Under the pieces are notes generated by a model. It was given only the letters and a program-made list of their open reading frames with translations. It made no database searches and had not been told where the DNA came from. From Saccharicrinis sp. UBA6048 (GTDB lineage: Bacteria > Bacteroidota > Bacteroidia > Bacteroidales > Marinilabiliaceae), in NCBI GenBank assembly GCA_002429115.1, contig DIYS01000127.1, positions 1 through 6,468 of the forward strand: 6,468 nt of DNA. Reading direction: 5' to 3'. A program made the position numbers and the translations under genes. Shown piece by piece: positions 1 to 6,200 of this stretch (its first letter is position 1; every line of letters starts with the position of its first letter).

Positions 1-248
1 TGTTGCAGCGGATCAAAATATAGTCCGGCCATTTGCCCGCCATATTGAGCAGGATAAGAAATATTAAATCCTCGCATACTGGCATACAAGCCATTAACAT
101 TAGCGTTTATTGCATTTAGTGACGAATATGCTGCCTCTTCCGTCTGCACGTAATATGGCTTTGCTTCATCAACATCTGACCAAAGGTCGCAGGCAACCAT
201 AGTCAGACACATTAAGCTTATAGATAAGTATTTAAATATATGTCTCAT
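1..248 (-). CDS. SusD/RagB-family outer-membrane lipoprotein, N-terminal part (runs off window)
   Basis: This is the first 82 codons of a gene that continues past the left edge. The protein begins MRHIFKYLSISLMCLTMVAC and then DLWSDVDE. This is a short basic and hydrophobic signal peptide ending in a lipobox-like MVA-C, so Cys20 is the likely lipidated residue. The acidic stretch after the cysteine is of the kind that sends Bacteroidota lipoproteins to the cell surface. A helical segment follows (EEAAYSSLNAINANVNGLYA), as expected for the first helix of SusD-like proteins. The ATG is 19 bp after the susC stop, and susC ends in a tandem TAA TGA, so the two are almost certainly co-transcribed. 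SusD proteins cap the SusC channel at the cell surface and bind the substrate. The family call rests on position after susC, the lipobox and the N-terminal style; the diagnostic C-terminal part is missing. The substrate cannot be inferred. Confidence 0.88.
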   Translation of the reverse strand, partial: MRHIFKYLSISLMCLTMVACDLWSDVDEAKPYYVQTEEAAYSSLNAINANVNGLYASMRGFNISYPAQYGGQMAGLYFDPLQ

Positions 249-267
249 TATTCAATCGATTTAATCA

Positions 268-3200
268 TTAAAATGTTACTTTAAGTCCCATTGTGTAGGT
301 GCGAGCCATTGGATAAGCATCACCACCCTGCACACCACTTGTCACAGATCCCGTATCTCCCGGTTGATTGCCAGGCATGGCCATTCCCTCTGGGTCAATT
401 CCCTCATATTTTGTGAAGGTCAATAAATTAGTTCCTCCCACATATACGGTCATGCCACTAATGTGAAGCTTATCAGTAATATGCTCAGGTAAGCGGTAGC
501 TTAAATTAACAACCTTTAATCGTAAATATGAGGCATCTTGCACCATCCTATCATTACTGGATTCTTTAAAGAATGTATTATGAATGTTATTATAAGCAAG
601 CATTGGATACTCAGCGTTTTCATTTCCCTCCGTGTAGGTGTTATACAAAGCCTCATGCCCCATATTACCAAACAACTTCGCATCCATATACATAGGACCT
701 GCATTACGCCATAATCTCTTATTTCCAACTGAATATTGGAATCCAGCAGTAAAACTCAGGTTTTTATATTGCAAGTTGGTTGAAAATCCACCAAAGAAAT
801 CTGGTTCCTGAGTACCAATAATGGTTCTGTCAAGCTTATCGACTTTACCGTCGCCATCACGATCTTTATATAGATAATCACCAACGCCAGTTGTAGCATC
901 CTGATAGAAAGGAAACCCTTTAGCCTGTGCTTCTGCATTTAATTGATCGATCTCTCCTTGATCTCGAATAACATGTGATACCTCCAAACCACTTATTATA
1001 CCAATTGGTTCACCTTCGACAAAATCGTTTAACATAAACTGATTAAGAGCATTATTCTTAATGCTTTCCAGCACATTACGGTTGTAGGCAATATTTAAAT
1101 TAAGATTCCAAACAAAGTCATTGGTACGAATAATGTCTCCTCCCAGTTCAAACTCCATTCCCTTATTACTTATCTCTGCACGGTTAGCTTGCATTATAGT
1201 AGCACCTGTTTCAGGATAAACTGGTGTAGGCATAATAGCATCACTGGTGTATTTATCGTAGAAATCAACCCCACCATAAACACGGTTGCCAAGCAAAGCA
1301 AAATCTAATCCAATATTGAATTCTTTGGTTGTTTCCCATTTCACATCTTCATTTGGATATTCATTTTCAGGCAGTAATGTTACATTACCCATATAGCTAG
1401 GTGCATAAGCTGGTGTTGTCCAATAACGCAAGTAACTGAAGTCAGAAATGTTTGCCAGCCCTGTTTTACCGTAAGAGGCTCTCAATTTTAATACATCAAT
1501 AATATTCTGATTACGCATAAAATTTTCCTGCGCAATATTCCAATTTACAGCTCCCGATGGAAAGTAACCGCGCTTATTGCCAGGCCCAAACTTTGAGGAT
1601 TCATCAGAACGCATATTAGCAGTTAGGGTATAGCGACCTTTATAGGAGTATTGCAAACGCGAGAACCATGAATTCATCACATTATCCACCTTCTTCTCTG
1701 AAGATCTTAAATGTTCGCCTGTATCAGCATGCGTCATATACACATCATCACCCAGATTTTGATAACTGTGACTCTCAGACTCTGATCTGATTTTGTTGGA
1801 TGAGATTCCAGCCATCAAATCGAAGTTATGATCTTCAAATTGTTTCGTATAATAGGCCTGTAAATTTAATGTGGTTGATAATGTATTAGAATAATTCAAA
1901 TTTTTAGAGTTATAGTTCTTTATTCCAATAAGTATATCTTTTGCATCCAGTGGCTGAAAATTATTCCCTTTACTTGTAAAATTGGCAACATTTAAATCTG
2001 CTTTAAATCTAAGGTCTTTCACTGGCTCCACTTCTACATAACCATTCGCAAATACCGACATTGACTTGGTTGCATTATTATTTAATGCTGAAGAAACCGG
2101 ATTTGGCCTGAGCACATTATATAATAACATTCCTACTGGAAGCGCCGTTAAATTACCAGGATTAAATTGCCGAACATAATTATATCCTGTTTCATCGAAA
2201 ATGGTAAAATCAGGTCGTGCCTGTAAAACCTCTTGTAAGGAAGCACCATTACTTGATGAATTTTTTGCACCACTTACATTTAATGTAGTACCCAGTCGTA
2301 ACCATTTATTTGCATCCGTATCAAGTGATAATCTCGAACCATAACGTTTCTGGTTATCACTATACATCAAACCATCCACATCATTATAATACATTGATGC
2401 CGAATAATTTGTTTTTTCTGTACCACCTGATAAGCTAAGATTGTATTTCTGTACTGGTGCGTTGGTATTATAAATCTCATTTTGCCAGTCGGTATTACCG
2501 GCACCCCACATGTCAACCATTTTGCGTTGCACAAGATCGAAATAGGTATCATTGAAAGTACCATCTCCATTGTAAATCAAGTTTGCTGCTTGATTGGTAC
2601 CACCAAATTTATTGTATGTATTAACAGCTATCATCTGATGCAAGCGCTTAAACTCATCAGCATCTAATAAATCCCACTTCTTCACCGGATTTGAAATAGA
2701 AAGAGAGGCATCAAAGCTAACTGCCAACTGGCTATTGCGTTGTCCTTTTTTAGTAGTAACAATAATAACCCCATTAGCTCCTCGTGAACCATAAATAGCT
2801 GTTGCACCGGCATCTTTGAGCACTGTTATACTCTTAATATCCGTTGGACTAATAGATTCTAAAGGATTTTGTCCTGCACCACCCGAAACCTGATCTGTAT
2901 TAAACTCTACTCCATCAATTACATATAATGGTTGGTTATTACCACCTGAAAACGGAGATGTAATACCTCTCAAACGCACCGTAGATGCTGAACCAGGAGC
3001 TCCCGAACCTTGTGATATTTGTAAACCCTTAATGTTACCACCCAAGATATTCTCAAAGCTGGTAACACCAATGGATTGTTGCTCTATTTCTTCGGCTTTT
3101 ATCTGTGAAATGGCCGACCCAATACGTTCACGCTTTGTTGAACCATAGCCAACTACAACAACTTCATCTAATCCTTCTGTTGAGGCACTTAATGTAAAGT

Positions 3201-3801
3201 TTAGGTTTGTTTGTCCTTCATAAACTATTTCTTTACCCTCAAAACCCAAGCTTGATATTTCAAGTACTACATTCTCCTGTGCATCAAACTGAAGATTATA
3301 CTCACCATTAACATCTGTAACAGTACCAATGCCAGTACCTTTAATACGGATTGCAGCAAAGGGTAACACCTCTCCTTTTTCGTCTTTTACAGTTCCTGTG
3401 ATGGTGATCTTTTCAGGTTGTACCTCAGTTACAGTTCTTGGTGCCTTTTTATTAATCACATAAATACCATTCTTCAACTGAAAGTCCAGATCTGTATCTT
3501 TTAAAATTTCTTTAAGTACATACTCCAAATCACCTTCCGTTTCCACATTCAGGCTGGAGTATTGCTCTACCATCGCTGAATTAAAAGTGAATACAAAATC
3601 GGTTTGGTTCTGAATTTTCCACAACAAGTCGGAGAGAGATATATTCTTCTCCTTCACCGTTAACTTTTCATTCTGTGAGTGCACGGTAGCCGATAGCTGC
3701 ACCATTCCCACGATCATTAAAACAACTGACAATTTCATAACTTTGTACAGTTTTTGCATCTTACCTCGTTCGAGGAAGACCGGTTCACGATTTTTTTTCA
3801 T
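268..3801 (-). CDS. SusC/RagA-family TonB-dependent outer-membrane transporter with N-terminal STN signalling domain
   Basis: This 1177-residue protein is a TonB-dependent beta-barrel that imports a ligand together with its SusD partner. Domains in order: a basic N-terminus and signal peptide with hydrophobic core about 22-40 (VMKLSVVLMIVGMVQLSA), cleaved near residues 38-43; an STN domain about 47-118; a carboxypeptidase-regulatory-like beta-sandwich about 133-206 (ITGTVKDEKGEVLPFAAI); a TonB-box-like LDEVVVVGYG at 211-220; a plug about 221-355 with PLYVIDGVEF and AIYGSRGANGVIIVTTKKG; then the barrel, ending in the typical aromatic terminus (TYTMGLKVTF). Barrel signatures include LKLRASYGKTG and the EFNIGLDF...VDFYDKYTSD block. 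An acidic loop DRDGDGKVD (980-988) resembles a calcium-binding loop and is common in this family. The STN domain is absent from plain SusC proteins and marks transducers that signal to a FecR anti-sigma factor, which is encoded just upstream. Codon 1 was chosen because family members often carry a similar basic extension. Met15 (ATG at 3757-3759, preceded by GAGG) is an alternative that keeps the signal peptide. The gene ends TAA TGA. Confidence 0.96.
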   Translation of the reverse strand: MKKNREPVFLERGKMQKLYKVMKLSVVLMIVGMVQLSATVHSQNEKLTVKEKNISLSDLLWKIQNQTDFVFTFNSAMVEQYSSLNVETEGDLEYVLKEILKDTDLDFQLKNGIYVINKKAPRTVTEVQPEKITITGTVKDEKGEVLPFAAIRIKGTGIGTVTDVNGEYNLQFDAQENVVLEISSLGFEGKEIVYEGQTNLNFTLSASTEGLDEVVVVGYGSTKRERIGSAISQIKAEEIEQQSIGVTSFENILGGNIKGLQISQGSGAPGSASTVRLRGITSPFSGGNNQPLYVIDGVEFNTDQVSGGAGQNPLESISPTDIKSITVLKDAGATAIYGSRGANGVIIVTTKKGQRNSQLAVSFDASLSISNPVKKWDLLDADEFKRLHQMIAVNTYNKFGGTNQAANLIYNGDGTFNDTYFDLVQRKMVDMWGAGNTDWQNEIYNTNAPVQKYNLSLSGGTEKTNYSASMYYNDVDGLMYSDNQKRYGSRLSLDTDANKWLRLGTTLNVSGAKNSSSNGASLQEVLQARPDFTIFDETGYNYVRQFNPGNLTALPVGMLLYNVLRPNPVSSALNNNATKSMSVFANGYVEVEPVKDLRFKADLNVANFTSKGNNFQPLDAKDILIGIKNYNSKNLNYSNTLSTTLNLQAYYTKQFEDHNFDLMAGISSNKIRSESESHSYQNLGDDVYMTHADTGEHLRSSEKKVDNVMNSWFSRLQYSYKGRYTLTANMRSDESSKFGPGNKRGYFPSGAVNWNIAQENFMRNQNIIDVLKLRASYGKTGLANISDFSYLRYWTTPAYAPSYMGNVTLLPENEYPNEDVKWETTKEFNIGLDFALLGNRVYGGVDFYDKYTSDAIMPTPVYPETGATIMQANRAEISNKGMEFELGGDIIRTNDFVWNLNLNIAYNRNVLESIKNNALNQFMLNDFVEGEPIGIISGLEVSHVIRDQGEIDQLNAEAQAKGFPFYQDATTGVGDYLYKDRDGDGKVDKLDRTIIGTQEPDFFGGFSTNLQYKNLSFTAGFQYSVGNKRLWRNAGPMYMDAKLFGNMGHEALYNTYTEGNENAEYPMLAYNNIHNTFFKESSNDRMVQDASYLRLKVVNLSYRLPEHITDKLHISGMTVYVGGTNLLTFTKYEGIDPEGMAMPGNQPGDTGSVTSGVQGGDAYPMARTYTMGLKVTF
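3791..3798 (-). repeat. A8 homopolymer directly after the susC start codon
   Basis: On the coding strand the start codon is followed by eight A residues, covering codons 2, 3 and part of 4 (AAA AAA AAT). A change in tract length would throw the Met1 reading frame out. The in-frame ATG at codon 15, with GAGG four bases ahead of it, would not be affected. Lysine codons after a start are common in AT-rich genomes, so the run may mean nothing. Confidence 0.5.
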
Positions 3802-3829
3802 AATTTTAAAATCTATTTACGTTAGAACT

Positions 3830-3847
3830 AGCTGACTGCAATCAGCT
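3830..3847. other. Hairpin 1 in the fecR-susC spacer
   Basis: An inverted repeat with arms AGCTGA (3830-3835) and TCAGCT (3842-3847) and a 6-base loop. On the plus strand it is followed by five T (3847-3851, the first one paired). On the transcribed minus strand the A-run comes before the stem, and no U-run follows it. It is therefore not a standard terminator for the fecR-susC transcript. It could stop antisense transcription leaving susC, or act as a structure in the susC leader. It lies about 28 bp before the susC start. Confidence 0.5.
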
Positions 3848-3860
3848 TTTTAACTTATGG

Positions 3861-3883
3861 AGGGAGTATTACCAGTACTCCCT
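3861..3883. other. Hairpin 2 in the fecR-susC spacer
   Basis: A perfect 8-bp inverted repeat, AGGGAGTA (3861-3868) and TACTCCCT (3876-3883), with a 7-base loop. On the plus strand it runs directly into T5 (3883-3887), the shape of an intrinsic terminator facing the opposite way to the genes. On the minus strand five A precede the stem and no U-run follows. It lies 8 bp past the fecR stop codon. Plausible roles are a 3'-end stabilising or processing stem between fecR and the more abundant susC message, or a terminator of antisense RNA. Confidence 0.6.
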
Positions 3884-3891
3884 TTTTGTAT

Positions 3892-5055
3892 TTAATTTAC
3901 AGACTGTATAACTATATTCTTACCTGTTACTTTAAATTTCACGGTTTGTGTCAACTCCAAGGCTTCCAATATCTGCTTAATATCCTCCTGACGATTGGTA
4001 TTGAGTGAGAAGCGTTCATTTTTCATTGCTAAATTCTGATAAAAGATATCACAATTGTACCAACGTGCCAGATCAGTGACAATTTGGTTCAATGGTGCAT
4101 TTTTATAAACAAATCGTCCATCTTTCCAGGCACTGTAAAGCGATGCATCTACATCAACCAATTGTAACTTGTTTTGACCATCTATAATAGCTTGCTTATC
4201 GGGTTGCATCACTAGTTTTTCTTTGCCTGCAGATAAAGCAATACTTCCTTCCACCAAAGTTACCACATTTGTTTTTTCATCGTTATAGGCACGCACGTTA
4301 AACTCTGTTCCTAATACCTCCAGCTTTCTATCATTAAAATGCACAAAGAATGGTTTGTCTTTGTCTTTGGCGACTTTTAAAAACACTTCTCCTGAGGCAT
4401 AAACTTCGCGGGCATTTCCATTAAAGTTCTCAGGGTATTGGAGACTTGATTCTGAGTTCATCCACACCTGCGTACCATCTGCCAGTGTCAGGTTATACTC
4501 CATACCCCGGGCTGTGGTAATTGTATTATAACGTAATTCTGTTGATGCCTGTTGATGCCTTTCATAAGTCGCTCCAATTGAATCAATAGCGATTTGTGTA
4601 CCACTGCCAGTCATCTGAATGGTTGTATCAGCCGCTGATAAGTGCACCTGTTGTCCATCGGATAAAGTCAGGATGGCTTTCTTTTCACCTGGTTGAATGG
4701 TTTCAACAACAAAGTGATCGTCCACTTCAGGCACATCGCTTAACTGATAAACAGAATAAAACAATACCAAAGGTACTAATACGGCAGCAGCGTAGCTTAT
4801 CCATCGTTTAATATTTAAACGAGGAGAAATTCGCTTATCCATTACTTGCCATGCTCTTGCCACGTCGTACTCATCGTATTCAAAACGTTTTTTAAGCAAA
4901 AGCTCTTTATTGGTCAGGCGCAAATACAAAGCTTCATTGGCCGGGACGTCTAACCAGGCATTCAGCACTTGCTGCTCGGCCTTAGTCAAAACCTGCCCAT
5001 CCACCTGCTTATTAATCAGTTGAATTATTTGTTCGTTATCTGTTTTAGCTGCCAT
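3892..5055 (-). CDS. FecR-family transmembrane anti-sigma factor
   Basis: This 387-residue inner-membrane regulator should hold the adjacent ECF sigma factor inactive and release it on a signal from the STN domain of SusC. A cytoplasmic N-terminal anti-sigma region (about 1-78) contains the family-like LNAWLDVPANEALYLRL. A single membrane span follows at about 85-104 (WISYAAAVLVPLVLFYSVYQ), flanked by basic residues on the inside. The periplasmic FecR domain covers about 178-275, with TARGMEYNLTLADGTQVWMN, GEVFLKVAKDKDKPFFVHF, EVLGTEFNVRAY and VVTLVEGSI. A C-terminal DUF4974-type domain lies at about 318-385 (FVYKNAPLNQIVTDLARWYN to the end); it resembles an STN fold and is the likely docking surface for the transducer. 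The length is normal for Bacteroidota members. The ATG is the only sensible start. The gene sits between its sigma factor and its transducer, and has its own candidate ECF promoter. Confidence 0.95.
   Translation of the reverse strand: MAAKTDNEQIIQLINKQVDGQVLTKAEQQVLNAWLDVPANEALYLRLTNKELLLKKRFEYDEYDVARAWQVMDKRISPRLNIKRWISYAAAVLVPLVLFYSVYQLSDVPEVDDHFVVETIQPGEKKAILTLSDGQQVHLSAADTTIQMTGSGTQIAIDSIGATYERHQQASTELRYNTITTARGMEYNLTLADGTQVWMNSESSLQYPENFNGNAREVYASGEVFLKVAKDKDKPFFVHFNDRKLEVLGTEFNVRAYNDEKTNVVTLVEGSIALSAGKEKLVMQPDKQAIIDGQNKLQLVDVDASLYSAWKDGRFVYKNAPLNQIVTDLARWYNCDIFYQNLAMKNERFSLNTNRQEDIKQILEALELTQTVKFKVTGKNIVIQSVN
4541..4560. repeat. Perfect 10-bp tandem duplication inside fecR
   Basis: Two adjacent copies of GTTGATGCCT (plus strand). 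On the coding strand they encode residues around 166-172 (RHQQAST) in the linker between the membrane span and the FecR domain. Ten is not a multiple of three, so gain or loss of one copy would break the reading frame. The present frame is intact. Confidence 0.85.
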
Positions 5056-5097
5056 ATATCTAATGTACTAATCCATTTGGATTCTATCAACTACTTT

Positions 5098-5128
5098 TAA
5101 AGCACGCTTGAATTAGAAAGTGATGACA
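5098..5128 (-). promoter_or_regulatory. Candidate ECF-sigma-dependent promoter of fecR-susC-susD
   Basis: On the minus strand TGTCATC (5128-5122) is followed after 15 bp by CGTGCTTTA (5106-5098). This resembles the GTCA...-35 and CGT...TTA-like -10 elements that often precede fecR genes beside Bacteroidota ECF sigma factors. The assignment rests on recalled pattern similarity, not on alignment. Transcription would start near 5090, leaving a leader of about 35 bases before the fecR ATG. An A/T-rich stretch lies just upstream (5131-5156), as an UP-like element might. The position and the difference from the sigma-gene promoter fit autoregulation through release of the sigma factor. Confidence 0.5.
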
Positions 5129-5193
5129 AGAATTTGAAGTTTTTTTGAAAAAAGTTTTGCGATGGGTGAAATGAAGAACTGAAAAGTTGTCGA

Positions 5194-5203
5194 ATTGCGC
5201 AAT
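5194..5203. repeat. 10-bp perfect palindrome ATTGCGCAAT
   Basis: A perfect palindrome within a small patch rich in CGAAT/TCGAT words (5190-5214), where TCGAAT (5190-5195) and ATTCGA (5209-5214) also form an inverted pair. It lies about 65 bp upstream of the fecR promoter candidate. It could be an operator, but at this length chance is a fair explanation. Confidence 0.3.
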
Positions 5204-5250
5204 CGTCGATTCGAGAGTTGAAAATCCCGAACTCCGTTTTGTGTTGAAAA

Positions 5251-5297
5251 GTTTATTTGTTGAGAAGTTTATAAGGTTGTCAGTTCAACAAATAAAC
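5251..5297. repeat. 13-bp perfect inverted repeat (potential stem-loop)
   Basis: GTTTATTTGTTGA (5251-5263) and its exact reverse complement TCAACAAATAAAC (5285-5297) are separated by 21 bp. A third copy of the second arm lies at 5418-5430. The pair forms the junction of the two opposing repeat tracts. In RNA it would be an AU-rich 13-bp stem. There is no T-run right after either arm, so it is not a classical terminator. Confidence 0.7.
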
Positions 5298-5298
5298 A

Positions 5299-5338
5299 GT
5301 TCTGCAAATAAACTCTTAAACTACTCAACTTTTAAACA
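5299..5338. repeat. 40-bp imperfect direct repeat, copy A (copy B at 5416-5455)
   Basis: By hand alignment this segment matches 5416-5455 at 35 of 40 positions without gaps, and the two starts are 117 bp apart. Three of the five differences are A-to-C changes. It is the longest repeat inside the sigma-fecR spacer and points to past duplication within the tract. Confidence 0.75.
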
Positions 5339-5415
5339 GTCAGCAAATAAAGTAACCAGAGTTCAGAAAGAAGATAAAGGTCAGTTCGGCAATTCCGCAA
5401 CTCAACAGTTCAGCA

Positions 5416-5455
5416 GTTCAACAAATAAACTCTTCAACTCCTCCACTTTTAAACA
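5416..5455. repeat. 40-bp imperfect direct repeat, copy B
   Basis: This is the partner of 5299-5338, with 35 of 40 positions identical and no gaps. It begins with GTTCAACAAATAAACTCTTC and ends in ACTTTTAAACA. The 13-mer TCAACAAATAAAC at 5418-5430 lies inside it. Confidence 0.75.
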
Positions 5456-5530
5456 TTTAAACTGTAAACAAACCCTAAACTCAAAACTCAACTTCTGCCT
5501 TCTGCCTAATATCTACTGCCTACTAAATAA

Positions 5531-6052
5531 CTACCCAAACAAAATAACAACCAGCCACTGAATGCCTTTCAGCTTTTCACGAAGTGTTTTATAAGCCCTT
5601 TGTCGTAAGGTTTTTACGGTATTAACGGATACGCCTAAGTCATCGGCAATGTCCTGGTTCGAATTGCCGTACATCACGCCCATCATGACTTTGCATTCCT
5701 GCGGCGTGAGGTCCTTAAGAGCTTTATAGATGGGTGCGAATACACCTTCTTCAATCACACCCTCATCCACTGTTGGATAAGCCAGTTCTTGCTGATGGCG
5801 GGCTTTTACTTTTTCGTGACGAATCAAGTTCAAACATTTATTTCTTACAGCACTATACAAATAATACTTAACAGCCTTTTCTTCGTTAAAATCGGATCGC
5901 ACATCCCACAAGGAAACATAAGCATCCTGCACCGCGTCCTCACAAATATCTTTATCCTCTAATATTTGTCGTGCAAAAGAACACAAAGCTTTGTAGTACT
6001 TTTCAAATAGGAACTGAAAGGTTTCCCGCGTTATTTTATATGCTTCGCTCAA
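5531..6052 (-). CDS. ECF-subfamily RNA polymerase sigma-70 factor (Bacteroidota FecI-like group), TTG start
   Basis: This 173-residue sigma factor should direct RNA polymerase to the downstream operon when FecR releases it. Region 2 is at about 12-78 (FQFLFEKYYKALCSFARQIL, then DICEDAVQDAYVSLW, and YYLYSAVRNKCLNLIRHEK for promoter melting and -10 binding). Region 4 is at about 107-161 (LTPQECKVMMGVMYGNSNQD, then a helix-turn-helix IADDLGVSVNTVKTLRQRAY for -35 recognition). The two-region layout and the length are those of an ECF factor. The protein ends in a hydrophobic tail GIQWLVVILFG, which is frequent in Bacteroidota ECF factors. Start choice: an in-frame TAA lies only two codons upstream of the TTG, and there is no methionine until about residue 123, past region 2. 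The TTG at 6052-6050 is therefore the only plausible initiator. A consensus housekeeping promoter lies about 25 bp upstream. There is no clear terminator after the gene. Confidence 0.95.
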   Translation of the reverse strand: MSEAYKITRETFQFLFEKYYKALCSFARQILEDKDICEDAVQDAYVSLWDVRSDFNEEKAVKYYLYSAVRNKCLNLIRHEKVKARHQQELAYPTVDEGVIEEGVFAPIYKALKDLTPQECKVMMGVMYGNSNQDIADDLGVSVNTVKTLRQRAYKTLREKLKGIQWLVVILFG

Positions 6053-6077
6053 CTGTTATACGTGTATTATGCGGTTT

Positions 6078-6108
6078 CAAAATTAGAAATTGCCTGTGAA
6101 TTAACAAA
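6078..6108 (-). promoter_or_regulatory. Bacteroides-type housekeeping promoter of the sigma gene
   Basis: On the minus strand TTTG (6108-6105), a spacer of 19 bases, then TAATTTTG (6085-6078). This matches the known Bacteroides primary-sigma consensus TTTG-N19-21-TAnnTTTG at every defined position. Transcription should begin about 6-8 bases further on, near 6071, giving a short leader of roughly 20 bases before the TTG start of the sigma gene. Location, orientation and exact spacing together make this a strong call. Confidence 0.8.
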
Positions 6109-6172
6109 TAAGTGTGAAGTCTGAGTTGATTATGCAAGATGAAAATGTCCAAAACACTGTAAGCATCCTTCC

Positions 6173-6200
6173 ACTGAGTCGATCCCTGAGCGGAGCCGAT
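6173..6200. repeat. Possible REP-like intergenic repeat unit
   Basis: The segment contains ACTGAGTCGAT followed by CCCTGAGCGGAGCCGAT, so CTGAG...CGAT occurs twice in 28 bp. It resembles the widespread CTGAGCGnAGTCGA-type extragenic repeats that I recall from many bacterial genomes, Bacteroidota among them. Only one site is in the window, so repetition across the genome cannot be shown here. Confidence 0.4.

Larger units (their letters stand above)
5161..5530. repeat. Degenerate, strand-polarised low-complexity repeat region between sigma gene and fecR
   Basis: The gap between the sigma and fecR genes is 475 bp, and most of it is built from recurring short words. From about 5281 to 5530 the plus strand reads CA/AA-rich, with repeated CAGTTCAACA, AAATAAAC, CTCAACTTTTAAAC and a tandem TTCTGCC pair (5493-5506). 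From about 5170 to 5280 the same words appear in reverse complement (GAACTGAAAAGTTG, GTTGAAAAGTTTATTTGTTGA). The two tracts therefore face each other around 5280. No conserved coding signal is evident. An open frame on the plus strand only reflects the repeat words. Degenerate spacers of this style seem to recur in Bacteroidota genomes, but I cannot name the family. It follows the sigma stop immediately and ends about 30 bp before the fecR promoter candidate. Confidence 0.75.

Noticed and set aside
844..864. DRDGDGKVD loop of SusC as an EF-hand or dockerin domain
   Set aside because: It is a single acidic loop inside the barrel, of a kind seen in many SusC proteins. There is no paired helix or second repeat to support a separate domain.
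516..938. Short minus-strand frames inside susC (516-728, 756-938), and likewise those at 2367-2570 and 2482-2667 (the latter on plus)
   Set aside because: They are out-of-frame shadows of the continuous, domain-complete susC reading frame.
3802..3830. TAGATTTT on the minus strand as a Bacteroides -7 box for susC
   Set aside because: The last base differs from TAnnTTTG and no TTTG lies at the required 19-21 bp upstream, so a separate susC promoter is not supported.
4596..4811. Plus-strand frame of 71 residues opposite fecR
   Set aside because: It is antisense to a well-supported FecR coding region and has no motif of its own.
5187..5561. Plus-strand frame of 124 residues in the sigma-fecR spacer
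   Set aside because: It starts with TTG, overlaps the 3' end of the sigma gene on the opposite strand, is low in complexity (rich in N, S, K and T), and its internal peptide repeats are just the translated DNA repeat. No domain is visible.
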